Shown piece after piece: positions 9,911 through 20,623 of a stretch of DNA of 64,000 nucleotides. Positions within the stretch are counted from its first letter, which is position 1. Every line of letters starts with the position of its first letter. The position numbers and the translations under genes were made by a program. This DNA is from Polynucleobacter necessarius (GTDB taxonomy: Bacteria; Pseudomonadota; Gammaproteobacteria; Burkholderiales; Burkholderiaceae), in the NCBI RefSeq assembly GCF_900095205.1, contig NZ_LT606951.1, positions 1,116,001 to 1,180,000 of the forward strand. Direction: 5' to 3'. The notes below the pieces were generated by a model that was not told the DNA's origin, ran no database searches, and saw only the letters and a program-made list of their open reading frames with translations.

Positions 9911-10453
9911 ATGTTCAACCTAGTTTATTTCCTCTGTTCAATTATTGGAGTCGCAATAGTTTGGTTCATTTTTGATTACATTAATAGAGAGTATTTTGCT
10001 TTTTTCAAGACTAATGATTTCATCTACTGGTTTTATATCCCAGCTGGTTATCGCTTAATTGCGGTGATGATTTTTGGCTGGGCTGGCGCATTGGGAGTTG
10101 CCATTGCATATGGCATTAGAGGATATTTTTATAGGGGGTTTCCTATCGAGACGGTTCTCGTCCTTGCAACTCTATATGGACTAGCTCCTTTTATTGCTTG
10201 TCAATTATGGAAAAAACTCTTTAATTTTTCTACAGAATTAAATGGCCTTTCTCCAATCAGCATCTTTTGGCTATCATCCCTGAGTGCACTGATCAACGGC
10301 ACCTTTCGCATCCTCTATTTTCAGTATGCGCACCTCCCGCACGGCATCTACGAACTTTGCCTTATGTTCGTCGGGAATCTGCTAGGAACGTTTGCAATCC
10401 TTTATTTCGTTAAATTTTCAGCCAAATGCTTTCGCTCGTTACGAGGAAAGTAA
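9911..10453 (+). CDS. Hypothetical integral membrane protein
   Basis: A 180-residue hydrophobic protein with about five predicted membrane segments (near residues 2-22, 50-70, 82-100, 118-135 and 145-165) and a basic C-terminal tail. No catalytic motif or family signature is visible. The frame is open from ATG to stop. It is isolated between a gene on the opposite strand and a hairpin that may end its transcript. Confidence 0.6.
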   Translation: MFNLVYFLCSIIGVAIVWFIFDYINREYFAFFKTNDFIYWFYIPAGYRLIAVMIFGWAGALGVAIAYGIRGYFYRGFPIETVLVLATLYGLAPFIACQLWKKLFNFSTELNGLSPISIFWLSSLSALINGTFRILYFQYAHLPHGIYELCLMFVGNLLGTFAILYFVKFSAKCFRSLRGK

Positions 10454-10454
10454 A

Positions 10455-10478
10455 CCTTATGGGTAGACTCCCATAAGG
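10455..10478. repeat. Perfect 9-bp inverted repeat behind the membrane protein gene
   Basis: CCTTATGGG and CCCATAAGG are separated by 6 nt, two bases after the stop codon at 10453. No T run follows, so it is not a classical terminator. It may protect the mRNA 3' end or act as a weak terminator. Confidence 0.6.
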
Positions 10479-10537
10479 GTATTTACTTACTTTTTAGATA
10501 TATTGGTTGAATAGAGATACTGCATAATGAATATATT

Positions 10538-10698
10538 ATGCTTTCATTAATCCGAAAACTTCTGTCCCCAGGCTTGAGCCCATTTGTTATTGAGGAGGTG
10601 GAGCACCTTAGAGGAGTAGTTGTTTTAGAGGCTAAGCAACTGAGTCTCAGGGTTGAAATAATACCCATCGGAGAAAAGCCCCTTAAAGACTGTCGAAA

Positions 10699-10705
<7 letters not shown>
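10538..10705 (+). CDS. Possible small protein, 55 residues
   Basis: An ATG at 10538 opens a 55-codon frame ending in TGA at 10705. The product has alternating charged and hydrophobic stretches (FVIEEVEHLRGVVVLEAKQL, then EIIPIGEKPLKD), which looks more like a real protein than a random frame. There is no clear ribosome site and no recognised family. Its 3' end overlaps the frameshifted tail of the merR gene on the other strand. Conservation in relatives would decide whether it is real. Confidence 0.3.
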
Positions 10706-11215
<510 letters not shown>

Positions 11216-11238
<23 letters not shown>

Positions 11239-11539
11239 GTGACTCCACTACATCTTTAAGCTTTTGACTTGCGTGAAAAGTAACAACACGTCTAGCGGCA
11301 ATCGGAATCATCTGACCTGTCTTTGGATTTCGGCCAAGACGAGCCGATTTATTGCGCAACTGAAAGTTGCCAAAACCAGAAATCTTGACTTCCACACCCG
11401 CTTCAAGCGATTGACCAATGCGATCAAAGAATGCATCAATCATATCTTTTGCCTCACGCTTGTTCAGGCCCACCTGATCAAACAGCGCTTCAGAAAGCTC
11501 ATTTTTTGTAACAGTGTCATTGGAAATCAATTTAGTCAT
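11216..11539 (-). CDS. ihfA: Integration host factor subunit alpha
   Basis: A 107-residue HU/IHF-fold protein. The DNA-binding arm carries the signature [20 protein letters not shown], and [24 protein letters not shown] helices precede it. The pheT-ihfA-merR gene order is the normal setting for IhfA. With IhfB it bends DNA sharply at specific sites, in recombination, replication initiation and promoter control. It begins about 50 nt after pheT, as in E. coli, where ihfA is co-transcribed with pheST. Intact. Confidence 0.94.
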
Positions 11540-11588
11540 CGCCAGTCTCTTTTGTAACTATTTATTTGATTTATATCTAATACTAAAC

Positions 11589-14045
11589 CTAGCGCAAGCG
11601 AGCTGCGCACTTTTTTTCAACAGCACTTAATAAAGCGGCCATTACTGCATCTATTTGAGGGTCCTGCAATGTTTCTTGAGGATTTAACAGCGTTACTCTA
11701 AAAGCCAAGCTTTTCTCATTCTCAGCCATACTGCTAGATCCAGCCTTTGGCTTGAACTCATCAAATAGCTCAATCTTGCGCACAAAATTCTGTTTGCTTG
11801 CGCTCATTGCATCTAACAATGTTTGCGCGGGAACGCTCTGCTTCACGACTAGCGCTAAATCGCGTTGAACTGCAGGAAATTTACTTAACTCCTCTGGCAC
11901 CGGCAAACCAAGTTCACGAATCGGATCTAAATCTAACTCAAACAGAACTGGAGCCTGTGGCAATTCATATGCTTGTTGCAAACCAGGATGAAATTCACCA
12001 ACCCAACCAATGGCAATAGTATTTTTTTCAGATTTTAAGAAGACTTGCGCCGATCGACCTGGATGTAAAGCAGGATGTTGCGCAGCTTCTGTTACGAAAA
12101 GCAGTGGATCGAGAACGCGCTCAAGATCACCCTTTACATCAAAGAAGTCTACCGCTCTAGTAGGGCTGGCCCATTGCTCGGGAAAGGATGAACCATAGAC
12201 CAAACCGCCAATTTTTTGAGGCTGATAAAAACCAGCCACCTTACCAGCCTCTTCTTGAGCGTTAATATCACGCTTAAAGACGCGACCAGTCTCAAACAGA
12301 CGCACACGCCCTGCCCCACGATTCAGATTGGCCTTGAGGTTTCCTAGCAAGCCACCCCACAATGTACTGCGCATCACGCCATATTGGCTGGCAATGGGAT
12401 TTAGCACTGCAATGATATCTTTTTCAGTGGCACCGGTAAGACGTTTTTCGCTTTCAAGATCTGTAAAGCTAAAATTCACCGCCTCTTGATAGCCTTGCAA
12501 AGCTAAACGCTGACGAATTAAATGAATACCCCGCTTTGCCTCCGCTTTAGCACTCATTTTTAATGAAGCTACTGGCAGCTGATCGGGAATATTTTCAAAG
12601 CCGTACATCCGTGCGACTTCTTCAATTAAATCTTCCTCGATCTCAATATCAAATCGATAGCTTGGAGGATTTACGATAAACGCATCGCCCTCTTGCTTGA
12701 ATTCGAAACCGAGGCGCTTAAATACGTCTGCAACAATTTCGTTGGTCAACGGAATACCAATCACTTTTTCCGCTCTAGCCAAACGCATTTTGACGGGCTT
12801 ACGCTCAGGTACGTTTAAAACCTGATCATCTACGGGACCCGCTTGACCACCACATATTTCGATAATCAAAGCGCTTAAATACTCTAAGCAATGAACAGTA
12901 TTTTGAGGATCCACTCCACGCTCAAATCGATGAGCTGCATCCGTACTGAAATTAAAGCGACGAGCACGCCCCTGAATTGCAGAAGGCAGCCAGTAAGCGG
13001 CTTCAACATAAATATTCTTAGTGTCATCAGACACAGCGCAATGGTTGCCACCCATAATGCCTGCAAGGGCTACCGAACCATTCTGGTCAGCAACTACACC
13101 AGCATCTTGTAATTTTCCCGCAGAATCTGGCCCCTGCAAGGTTACCGTTTGACCATTTAATAGCTCGAGGGTTTCGCCTGCTTTAGCCCAACGAACGGTG
13201 ATATCGCCATTCAACTTATCAATATCAAATACGTGGATAGGCTGGCCCATTTCCAATATAACATAGTTAGAAAGATCCACCAACGCAGAAATACTTCTTT
13301 GGCCTGCACGAGTCAAACGCTGCGCGATCCATTCAGGTGTTTTTGCTTGTGGATTTACACCGCGAATCACGCGACCAGCAAAACGACCGCAAAGCTCTTT
13401 GCTCTCCACAGTTACTTTGCGCTTGTCATCTATTGATACAGATGGTGGAGTCCACTTAGGCACGCATAGTGCAGCGCCAGTAATCGCAGAAACTTCGCGC
13501 GCCATTCCCATTAATGAGAGGCAATCCGCTTTATTTGGAGTTAACTTAATAACAAAGATTTGATCATCTAAATCGAGGTATTCGCGAATATCTTTTCCGA
13601 CTGGAGCATCTGCTGGTAATTCCAGAATACCTTCATGATCATCACCAAGGCCAAGCTCGCGACCAGAGCACAGCATTCCCTGGCTTTCAACGCCGCGTAA
13701 CTTACCTACCTTAATCATGAAGGGTTTGCCACCCGCCTCTGATGCAGGCAATTCAGCACCAACCATAGCGCACGGAATTTTGATACCAGCACGGGCATTG
13801 GGCGCACCGCATACGATTTGTAATTCCTGACCAGTACCGGCATCTACTTTACAAACACGTAAGCGGTCTGCATCAGGATGTTGCTCAGCAGACAGAATCT
13901 GGGCGATCACAATCTTAGTAAATGCAGGAGCTACTGAATGTTGTTCTTCAACCTCTAAACCCACCATGGTCATTGCATGACCAAGCGCATCGCTATCAAG
14001 AGATGGGTTTACATACTGACGAAGCCAAGATTCAGAAAATTGCAT
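11589..14045 (-). CDS. pheT: Phenylalanyl-tRNA synthetase beta subunit
   Basis: An 818-residue beta subunit. The N-terminal tRNA-binding EMAP-like domain spans about residues 40-150 (VIAQILSAEQHPDADRLRVC). The B3/4 editing domain and the B5 domain follow, then the catalytic-like core (RFDIEIEEDLIEEVARMYG) and the C-terminal FDX-ACB anticodon-binding domain (LSKFPAVQRDLALVV). Together with PheS it charges tRNA-Phe and edits mischarged Tyr. It lies 32 nt after pheS. The stop codon is TAG. Full length and undamaged. Confidence 0.96.
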   Translation of the reverse strand: MQFSESWLRQYVNPSLDSDALGHAMTMVGLEVEEQHSVAPAFTKIVIAQILSAEQHPDADRLRVCKVDAGTGQELQIVCGAPNARAGIKIPCAMVGAELPASEAGGKPFMIKVGKLRGVESQGMLCSGRELGLGDDHEGILELPADAPVGKDIREYLDLDDQIFVIKLTPNKADCLSLMGMAREVSAITGAALCVPKWTPPSVSIDDKRKVTVESKELCGRFAGRVIRGVNPQAKTPEWIAQRLTRAGQRSISALVDLSNYVILEMGQPIHVFDIDKLNGDITVRWAKAGETLELLNGQTVTLQGPDSAGKLQDAGVVADQNGSVALAGIMGGNHCAVSDDTKNIYVEAAYWLPSAIQGRARRFNFSTDAAHRFERGVDPQNTVHCLEYLSALIIEICGGQAGPVDDQVLNVPERKPVKMRLARAEKVIGIPLTNEIVADVFKRLGFEFKQEGDAFIVNPPSYRFDIEIEEDLIEEVARMYGFENIPDQLPVASLKMSAKAEAKRGIHLIRQRLALQGYQEAVNFSFTDLESEKRLTGATEKDIIAVLNPIASQYGVMRSTLWGGLLGNLKANLNRGAGRVRLFETGRVFKRDINAQEEAGKVAGFYQPQKIGGLVYGSSFPEQWASPTRAVDFFDVKGDLERVLDPLLFVTEAAQHPALHPGRSAQVFLKSEKNTIAIGWVGEFHPGLQQAYELPQAPVLFELDLDPIRELGLPVPEELSKFPAVQRDLALVVKQSVPAQTLLDAMSASKQNFVRKIELFDEFKPKAGSSSMAENEKSLAFRVTLLNPQETLQDPQIDAVMAALLSAVEKKCAARLR

Positions 14046-14077
14046 AGCGCTCTATATAAATTTGTAATGCTGATTTG

Positions 14078-15124
14078 TTATGCAGGGAACTGCGCTAAGA
14101 AACGAAGATCGTTTTCAAAGAAGAGCCGTAAATCATCAACGCCATAACGCAACATCGTTAAACGCTCTAAACCAGAACCAAAGGCAAAACCGGTATAGCG
14201 CTCTGGGTCAATACCCATATTGCGCAACACGTTCGGATGAACCTGTCCTGCTCCGGAGATCTCTAGCCAACGACCGGCAAGCTTGCCACTACCAAAGGCC
14301 ATATCAATCTCAGCTGATGGCTCTGTAAATGGGAAATACGATGGACGGAAACGAACTTGTAATTCATTCGTTTCAAAAAAGGTTCTCAAGAAATCGGTGT
14401 AAACGCCTTTGAGATCAGCGAAAGAAATAGATTCCGCAATCCATAAGCCCTCAACCTGATGGAACATCGGTGAATGGGTTGCATCGCTATCGACACGATA
14501 GGTTCTGCCCGGCGCAATCATTTTGATTGGCGGCATTACATCAGCGTTTGCGTATTTCTTTACATGCTCGCTCGCATAACGAACCTGAATGGAGCTGGTA
14601 TGCGTGCGCAATAACAAAGGCTTCTCATAGGAATCTTTGCCATCGATATAAAACGTATCCTGCATTGAGCGGGCTGGATGATTTTCTGGACTATTTAAGG
14701 CGGTGAAATTAAACCAATCGGTTTCAATTTCAGGGCCATCTGCTGCTTCAAAACCAATGGAGCGGAAGATCTCTTCAATACGTTCCCAGGTGCGCATCAC
14801 GGGATGCAGGCTACCAACAGCTTGGCCACGGCCAGGCAAGGAAACATCGATAGACTCCGCTGCAAGACGTTGCATCAACACAGCATCAGCCAAAGCCTGA
14901 CGACGCTCTTGTAATGCAGCTTCTACCTGAGTTTTGATTTGATTAATTTGGGCGCCAGCACTCTTGCGTTCATCGGACGACATTCCACCAAGTGCTTTTA
15001 AACGCTCAGTGAGAACAGCTGACTTACCGAGATACTTGGCTTTCGCGTCCTCAAGAGCTGCCGCATCGGCAGCTCCGAGGAAATCACGTTTAGCATCCTC
15101 GACAATGTGGTCGAGAGAAACCAT
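14078..15124 (-). CDS. pheS: Phenylalanyl-tRNA synthetase alpha subunit
   Basis: A 348-residue class II synthetase catalytic subunit. An N-terminal coiled coil (about residues 1-85) binds tRNA. Motif 2 lies around [15 protein letters not shown] and motif 3 is [17 protein letters not shown] near the C-terminus. Start ATG at 15124. It is transcribed with rplT upstream and pheT downstream, the standard order. Intact. Confidence 0.96.
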   Translation of the reverse strand: MVSLDHIVEDAKRDFLGAADAAALEDAKAKYLGKSAVLTERLKALGGMSSDERKSAGAQINQIKTQVEAALQERRQALADAVLMQRLAAESIDVSLPGRGQAVGSLHPVMRTWERIEEIFRSIGFEAADGPEIETDWFNFTALNSPENHPARSMQDTFYIDGKDSYEKPLLLRTHTSSIQVRYASEHVKKYANADVMPPIKMIAPGRTYRVDSDATHSPMFHQVEGLWIAESISFADLKGVYTDFLRTFFETNELQVRFRPSYFPFTEPSAEIDMAFGSGKLAGRWLEISGAGQVHPNVLRNMGIDPERYTGFAFGSGLERLTMLRYGVDDLRLFFENDLRFLAQFPA

Positions 15125-15150
15125 TGCAGCTTAGTTTAGAAAACTAAGAA

Positions 15151-15516
15151 TTAAGCTGCAGCGTTTACTACGGATTTGATCCGAGTAACCAAAGCAGCGA
15201 AAGCCACTTTGTCAGCAATGGTCATATCAGAAAGCACTTTGCGGTCGAGTTCGATCGCAGCTTTCTTCATACCATTCATGAATACGCTATAGGTCATGTC
15301 ATGCTGACGAACTGCCGCGTTGATACGAGCAATCCACAAAGCGCGGAATACACGTTTCTTGTTGCGACGGTCACGATATGCATATTGACCAGCACGCATA
15401 ACCGCTTGCTTAGCAATACGGAATATGTTCTTACGACGGCCACGGTAACCTGTAGCAGCATCGGTGATTTTCTTATGACGGGCTCTTGCTGTAACCCCAC
15501 GTTTGACTCTTGGCAT
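15151..15516 (-). CDS. rplT: 50S ribosomal protein L20
   Basis: A 121-residue, highly basic protein with the L20 signature [17 protein letters not shown] at the N-terminus and [18 protein letters not shown] in the globular part. It is needed for early assembly of the large subunit and in enterobacteria represses its own operon by binding the rpmI leader. It lies 25 nt after rpmI. Intact. Confidence 0.97.
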   Translation of the reverse strand: MPRVKRGVTARARHKKITDAATGYRGRRKNIFRIAKQAVMRAGQYAYRDRRNKKRVFRALWIARINAAVRQHDMTYSVFMNGMKKAAIELDRKVLSDMTIADKVAFAALVTRIKSVVNAAA

Positions 15517-15541
15517 TGAATTCTCCTAATCTAGTCTGAGG

Positions 15542-15739
15542 TTAAGCGTATGGAAGCATGGAGCGAATTGACTTAACGTCTGCTTTCGCAACTTCTGTGG
15601 AACCACGGAGGTGACGCTTATTCTTTGTGGTCTTCTTGGTGAGGATGTGGCGTTTGAAAGCCTGGCCTCGTTTAATCGTTCCGCCTGCGCGAACCGTGAA
15701 GCGCTTTTTAGCGCTACTCTTGCTCTTCATCTTGGGCAT
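15542..15739 (-). CDS. rpmI: 50S ribosomal protein L35
   Basis: A 65-residue basic protein ([16 protein letters not shown] start, the L35 signature). A longer frame opens five codons upstream, but the family always begins MPKMK, so the ATG at 15737-15739 is used. It lies between infC and rplT as in most bacteria. Intact. Confidence 0.96.
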   Translation of the reverse strand: MPKMKSKSSAKKRFTVRAGGTIKRGQAFKRHILTKKTTKNKRHLRGSTEVAKADVKSIRSMLPYA

Positions 15740-15818
15740 AAAGCACCCCTTCAATTACTTGTGCAACATAGGTGGTAACCGACGGTTACTCTTCCTGTAC
15801 CCAGAAGCACTTCAAACT

Positions 15819-15870
15819 ACCGGCGCCTTTCAGCGCCTCCCCCTACATAAGAATCAGGTAGAACCTGATT
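15819..15870. repeat. Two hairpins in the infC-rpmI spacer
   Basis: On the minus-strand transcript the infC stop codon is followed by a perfect 8-bp hairpin with a 3-nt loop (AATCAGGT and ACCTGATT at 15852-15870, overlapping the stop). A second one, with a GGCGC/GCGCC stem, lies at 15822-15837. They sit in the roughly 130-nt leader of rpmI-rplT, where L20-binding structures are known in E. coli. A regulatory role is therefore possible, but not shown by sequence alone. Confidence 0.5.
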
Positions 15871-16393
15871 ACTTAGCCTTACAAATGGGGGCCAATACCA
15901 TCACCATCTGACGACCCTCCATTTTTGGAAACTGTTCAACTTGACCAAACTCTTGTAGGTCTAACTTCAAACGCTCCAACATTCTCGCTCCGATTTCTTG
16001 GTGGGCCATTTCACGACCCCGAAACCGCAACGTAATCTTTGTCTTATCGCCATCTTCCAAAAAGCGGATTAGATTGCGTAGCTTTACACCGTAGTCACCA
16101 TCATCAGTACCAGGACGGAATTTCACTTCCTTAACCTGAATGACCTTTTGCTTTAGCTTTGCTTCATGCATCCGCTTAGCTTCTTGGTATTTGAATTTGC
16201 CGAAGTCCATGATACGGACTACAGGCGGCACAGCCGTCGGAGCAATTTCCACCAAATCGGTTTCTTTCTCTTCTGCCGCAGCCAAGGCTTCACTCAACTT
16301 AACTACACCGATGGGCTCTCCATCAATTCCAATCAAACGCACTTCAGGAGCAGTAATTTCCCGGTTAATGCGCTGCAATTTTTCAGTAGCGAT
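15869..16393 (-). CDS. infC: Translation initiation factor IF-3, ATC start codon
   Basis: IF-3 with the family hallmarks [34 protein letters not shown] and [15 protein letters not shown]. The frame has no ATG or GTG near the N-terminus. The first listed start, a TTG at 16378, cuts off the usual A-T-E-K lead-in. Five codons upstream an ATC at 16391-16393 begins (M)[12 protein letters not shown], matching the family, and an AAAGGA ribosome site stands at a proper distance. infC is the classic gene with an AUU/AUC start, which IF-3 itself discriminates against to set its own level. The product is 174 residues. It lies 42 nt after thrS. Confidence 0.93.
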   Translation of the reverse strand: MATEKLQRINREITAPEVRLIGIDGEPIGVVKLSEALAAAEEKETDLVEIAPTAVPPVVRIMDFGKFKYQEAKRMHEAKLKQKVIQVKEVKFRPGTDDGDYGVKLRNLIRFLEDGDKTKITLRFRGREMAHQEIGARMLERLKLDLQEFGQVEQFPKMEGRQMVMVLAPICKAK

Positions 16394-16435
16394 CTTCTTA
16401 ATTCCTTTAAAAAAACAATAAAAACCGTTCTAACC

Positions 16436-18388
16436 CTAGCTAGGCTCGGGTCCAACTTTCTGGGATATATCCTGCTGGAGTCGGGCAACGAAGGCATCAA
16501 TAGGCATTACACCCAAATCCACTCCGCCACGGGCACGAACGGCCACCGTATTACTTTCAGATTCTTTATCACCTACAACTAGTAAAAATGAGATCTTCTG
16601 TAATGCGTGCTCGCGTATTTTATACGTAATTTTCTCGTTCCGCAAATCAGATTCGACTCTAAACCCTTGTTTTTTCAGCAATTGCTGCACTTGTTGTGCA
16701 TATGCAGCAGAATTTCCGGAGATATTAAGGACTACAGCCTGGGTCGGAGCCAGCCAAACAGGCATGTTTCCAGCATGATTTTCAATCAAAATACCAATAA
16801 AACGCTCTAAAGAGCCCACAATCGCCCTATGGAGCATGACAGGAGTTTTGCGGCTATTGTCTTTGGCTACGTATTCCGCGCCTAAACGCGCTGGCATCGA
16901 GAAATCCACCTGAATCGTTCCGCACTGCCAAGTACGACCAATAGAGTCTTTGAGGTGATATTCAATCTTGGGACCATAAAAGGCACCCTCGCCTGGTAAT
17001 TCTTCCCATTCTTGGCCTGAGGCCTTTAGTGCGCCACGCAGCGCTTCTTCAGCTTTATCCCAAATCGCATCATCACCAACACGCTTAGCTGGTCGCAAGG
17101 CCAACTTCACGGCAACCTCGGTAAAGCCAAAATCTTGATATACAGCGCGCACGGCTTTATCAAATGCAGCAACTTCAGATTGAATCTGATCTTCGGTACA
17201 GAAAATATGACCATCATCTTGCGTGAAACCTCGCACACGCATCAAGCCGTGTAATGCGCCTGATGGCTCATTGCGATGGCATTGGCCAAACTCACCAAAG
17301 CGCAATGGCAATTCACGATAGCTATGCAAGCCAGAGTTATAAATTTGCACGTGGCCAGGACAATTCATCGGCTTTAAAGCATAAGCACGATTCTCCGACT
17401 CAGTCGTAAACATATTTTCTTTATAGTTTTCCCAGTGGCCAGATTTTTCCCACAGCCCACGATCCAAAATTTGTGGTGCCTTTACCTCTTGGTAGCCTTC
17501 TTGTTGATACACACGACGCATGTATTGCTCAACTTCTTGCCAAATTGACCAGCCTTTTGGATGCCAGAAAATTAAACCTGGCGCCTCTTCTTGAAAATGA
17601 AATAAATCAAGCTGTTTACCAAGACAACGATGATCACGTTTCTCGGACTCTTCCAGCATGTGTATGTACGCATCTTGATCTTCCTTGCGCAACCAAGCTG
17701 TGCCATAAATACGCTGCAACATCTCATTTTTGCTATCACCACGCCAGTAAGCACCAGCCAGCTTCATCAGCTTAAATACTTTGAGTTTTCCGGTTGAAGG
17801 CGCGTGTGGACCACGGCATAAATCTGTGAACTTGCCTTCAGCATATAAAGACACATCTTCACTCTGTGGAATACTCGCAATAAGTTCTGCTTTGTAGTTT
17901 TCACCTTGCTTCTTGAAAAACTCAACAGCCTCATCACGAGACATAACGGTACGTGTTACAGGCTCATCTTTTTTTGCGAGCTCAGTCATTTTCTTTTCGA
18001 GAGCTGCCAAATCATCCGGTGTAAATGGACGGTGATAAAAGAAGTCATAGTAAAAACCATTCTCAATCACTGGACCAATCGTCACTTGCGCTTCTGGAAA
18101 TAATTCTTTTACGGCATACGCCAATAAATGCGCCGTGGAGTGACGCACAATCTCCAACGCTTCAGGGCTCTTGTCAGTAATGATGGCTAGCTGACTATCT
18201 TTATCAATCACAAAGCTCGTGTCAACCATCTTGCCATCTACGATTCCGCCTAGCGCAGCTTTTGCAAGTCCGCTACCAATGCTTTGTGCAACATCCGCGA
18301 TGCGAACTGGTGCATCAAACCCACGTTTTGATCCATCTGGCAGAGTAACTATAGGCATGATGACCCCATCTTCTTCACTGAACTTCAT
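16436..18388 (-). CDS. thrS: Threonyl-tRNA synthetase
   Basis: A class II synthetase of up to 650 residues: a TGS domain ([16 protein letters not shown]), the HxxxH editing domain ([16 protein letters not shown]), the catalytic core with [13 protein letters not shown] (zinc-binding Cys), motif 3 [17 protein letters not shown], and the anticodon-binding domain. The frame can start at ATG 18388 or at the internal ATG 18358, which gives [10 protein letters not shown], the N-terminus usual in relatives; I think the latter is more likely. The stop is TAG. It is the first gene of the thrS-infC-rpmI-rplT-pheST block and is intact. Confidence 0.95.
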   Translation of the reverse strand: MKFSEEDGVIMPIVTLPDGSKRGFDAPVRIADVAQSIGSGLAKAALGGIVDGKMVDTSFVIDKDSQLAIITDKSPEALEIVRHSTAHLLAYAVKELFPEAQVTIGPVIENGFYYDFFYHRPFTPDDLAALEKKMTELAKKDEPVTRTVMSRDEAVEFFKKQGENYKAELIASIPQSEDVSLYAEGKFTDLCRGPHAPSTGKLKVFKLMKLAGAYWRGDSKNEMLQRIYGTAWLRKEDQDAYIHMLEESEKRDHRCLGKQLDLFHFQEEAPGLIFWHPKGWSIWQEVEQYMRRVYQQEGYQEVKAPQILDRGLWEKSGHWENYKENMFTTESENRAYALKPMNCPGHVQIYNSGLHSYRELPLRFGEFGQCHRNEPSGALHGLMRVRGFTQDDGHIFCTEDQIQSEVAAFDKAVRAVYQDFGFTEVAVKLALRPAKRVGDDAIWDKAEEALRGALKASGQEWEELPGEGAFYGPKIEYHLKDSIGRTWQCGTIQVDFSMPARLGAEYVAKDNSRKTPVMLHRAIVGSLERFIGILIENHAGNMPVWLAPTQAVVLNISGNSAAYAQQVQQLLKKQGFRVESDLRNEKITYKIREHALQKISFLLVVGDKESESNTVAVRARGGVDLGVMPIDAFVARLQQDISQKVGPEPS

Positions 18389-18403
18389 TTATGACATCTT
18401 TCC

Positions 18404-18441
18404 CAAAAAGAAAGCGCGGTAGCTTTGCGGCATTCGCGCCT
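18404..18441 (-). terminator. Possible hairpin with U run between tRNA-Val and thrS
   Basis: On the minus strand GCGCG and CGCGC enclose about 16 nt and are followed by TTTCTTTTT. This could end the tRNA-Val transcript or attenuate thrS. The stem is short, so confidence is low. A second hairpin, AGACCT/AGGTCT at 18446-18465, has its T run on the other strand and faces no known gene. Confidence 0.35.
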
Positions 18442-18483
18442 CTTTAGACCTCCTAATGAAGGTCTTTTTTGGGGCTTATTCGT

Positions 18484-18560
18484 TGGTAGGCTCGACTGGA
18501 CTCGAACCAACGACCCCCACCATGTCAAGGTGGTGCTCTAACCAGCTGAGCTACGAGCCT
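18484..18560 (-). tRNA. tRNA-Val(GAC)
   Basis: A 77-nt cloverleaf on the minus strand with encoded CCA. Acceptor stem AGGCTCG/CGAGCCT. The anticodon stem CCACC/GGTGG encloses the loop TTGACAT, giving anticodon GAC. The T-arm GTTGGTTCGAGTCCAGT is regular. It lies between relA and thrS. Confidence 0.95.
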
Positions 18561-18578
18561 ATACAGCTATAGAGTTTA

Positions 18579-20606
18579 TCACCGGCGGCGCACTTGGGTG
18601 ACCCCTTTCACCTCTTCTAAGCTGTTTTGCACCACACGTAAGACATCAGAATCCTTCACCTCAACCGTTAGAAGTATCTGAGCAAGGCCTTTTTTTGCCG
18701 ATTTGCGTAGACCGATAACATGGACACCCTGCCTCGTGAGAATTTCAAAGAGCTCACGCATGAGCTCTGGGCGATCCAAGCCAGCAACTACTAAATCCGC
18801 GGGGAACACCCGTTTTTGCTCTGGATTTTGAACGGGATCCTCAGCAGCAGCCGTCCAAGCGGTTTGAATGACGCGCTCCGGAGCTCTCTCCAATAAACCT
18901 CTAAATGTCTTGCAGGAACGACGATGAATAGAAACGCCCCTGCCTTGCGTCACAAAACCTGCGATCGCATCTGGAGGTACGGGTCGGCAGCAACGTGCCA
19001 ACTGGGTGAGCAGCGAATCTACCCCAACAACCAATACATCACCACTCTGACCGGTCTTGCGACTACTGTTCCGCAAAATAATTTCAGGCGTGGCAACTTT
19101 GGCTTCTGCATTTACCTCAACTTTTGCTTCTACTGGCTTGCTAGCCTGACCACCCTCTTCATCGTCAAGCGCATTAAACCACGCGCGTACTCGTTGACGC
19201 GCTCTTTGAGAACGCAAATAGTGCTTATCTGGACTAATCCAATCACGAGATGGGCCGCCATGTTTAACAGCAATAATCTCAACAGTCTGACCATTCTTGA
19301 GGGCAGTTTCTAAGGGAACCATTGCGCCGTCTACACGGGCACCTCTACAACGATGGCCGAGATTACTATGCACAGCGTAAGCAAAATCGATTGGCGTTGA
19401 GCCTTTCTCTAGCGAGATCACCTTCCCCAACGGAGTAAGCACATAAATATGATCATCAATTTCATGATGTTTGAGTTGCTCCCAAGCATCCTCTTTCCAA
19501 GAAATCAGTTGTCGGGCCCATGCAATTTGTCTCTCATACGCCACTTCCGCGCTATGGGTTCCAGGCTGATGGTGAACATTAGGCTTATTGGCTTTAGTAG
19601 AGCTTGGAGGCGTGGCCACACCCACATAAGCACCCTCCTTATACCGCCAATGTGCAGCTAAACCATACTCGGCCTGCTGATGCATGTCCCGAGTTCGAAC
19701 TTGAATCTCAAATGCGACACCGTCATCATTCATAACAACCGTATGCAAAGATTGATAGCCGTTGGGTTTAGGTCTTGCAATGTAATCGTCGAACTCCCGA
19801 GGAACAGGCTGCCATACGTTATGGACAATACCTAAAACGGCATAGCAGGACTTAACATCCTCCACCAAAACACGAAATGCCCTCACGTCATAAAGGTTTG
19901 CGAAATCCAACGACTTACCCTGCATCTTTTTCCAGATGCTATAGATATGCTTAGGCCGACCAAGAACCTCGCCTTCAATATGAGAAGTTTTTAATTCTTC
20001 CTCAAGTTGCAAGACAATTTGATCGATGAAAGATTGGCGTTCGATGCGTTTCGCATCCAACATCTTGGCTATATCGCGATAAGTCTGGGGCGATAAAGTG
20101 CGAAAGGCTAGATCCTCCATTTCCCACTTCATTTGCCATATACCTAAACGATTAGCCAAAGAAGCGTCGATATTGAGAATCTCTTGCGCCCAAGCTGTAG
20201 GCATCTCGATCTTCTCTTGAGTCACCCAGCGCAGAGTTTGCAAACGGGATGCGAGGTAAATTAATACCACTCGCAAATCATCTCCAAATGCCCATAGCAT
20301 TTTGCGCAGCCTTTCTTCCTGGCCTGTAACACTTAGCCCACCATCGTCACGAACCAGTTTGGCTTGCGCTTGACGCAAACCACGATAACCAATCAGCAAC
20401 TTGGCCGGCTCTTCGTCAATAAGCTTAATGAGCGCTTCTTTGCCATGGGTGCGAGCAATATTGCTTGCGGCAGTTAAGGTGGCCTCATCTAGATTGAGCG
20501 ACTGCAGTATTTTTAAAACGCCATTTGCGTGCTGCTCTTCTGGCTCACCATACCAAGCATCCTGAAATAACGTTACTTTTTCTGATTGTAGAGAAGCATT
20601 TGCCAT
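18579..20606 (-). CDS. relA: RelA-type (p)ppGpp synthetase
   Basis: A long RSH enzyme, about 675 residues. The hydrolase (HD) region at about residues 30-200 lacks a recognisable HDxxED motif, as in monofunctional RelA. The synthetase domain contains YDVRAFRVLVEDVKSCYAVL and RPKPNGYQSLHT. Just before the latter stands EFDD (about 273-276), the acidic EXDD motif of RelA rather than the RXKD of bifunctional Rel/SpoT. A TGS domain (YVLTPLGKVISLEKGSTPIDFAYAVH), a zinc-finger region with C-C pairs and a C-terminal ACT domain follow. It should make ppGpp on ribosomes with uncharged tRNA. A TTG at 20612 precedes the ATG at 20606, which I prefer. Intact, which is notable for a lineage losing other regulators. 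Confidence 0.92.
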   Translation of the reverse strand: MANASLQSEKVTLFQDAWYGEPEEQHANGVLKILQSLNLDEATLTAASNIARTHGKEALIKLIDEEPAKLLIGYRGLRQAQAKLVRDDGGLSVTGQEERLRKMLWAFGDDLRVVLIYLASRLQTLRWVTQEKIEMPTAWAQEILNIDASLANRLGIWQMKWEMEDLAFRTLSPQTYRDIAKMLDAKRIERQSFIDQIVLQLEEELKTSHIEGEVLGRPKHIYSIWKKMQGKSLDFANLYDVRAFRVLVEDVKSCYAVLGIVHNVWQPVPREFDDYIARPKPNGYQSLHTVVMNDDGVAFEIQVRTRDMHQQAEYGLAAHWRYKEGAYVGVATPPSSTKANKPNVHHQPGTHSAEVAYERQIAWARQLISWKEDAWEQLKHHEIDDHIYVLTPLGKVISLEKGSTPIDFAYAVHSNLGHRCRGARVDGAMVPLETALKNGQTVEIIAVKHGGPSRDWISPDKHYLRSQRARQRVRAWFNALDDEEGGQASKPVEAKVEVNAEAKVATPEIILRNSSRKTGQSGDVLVVGVDSLLTQLARCCRPVPPDAIAGFVTQGRGVSIHRRSCKTFRGLLERAPERVIQTAWTAAAEDPVQNPEQKRVFPADLVVAGLDRPELMRELFEILTRQGVHVIGLRKSAKKGLAQILLTVEVKDSDVLRVVQNSLEEVKGVTQVRRR

Positions 20607-20623
20607 TGGCAATGAGGTCGCAG

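Noticed and set aside
16376..16378. TTG at 16378 as the infC start
   Set aside because: It cuts off the conserved A-T-E-K lead-in and has no ribosome site at a proper distance; ATC at 16393 meets both.
18404..18465. T-box riboswitch or threonine attenuator upstream of thrS
   Set aside because: No T-box consensus or specifier loop is visible and T-boxes are very rare in proteobacteria. Only short hairpins can be drawn.
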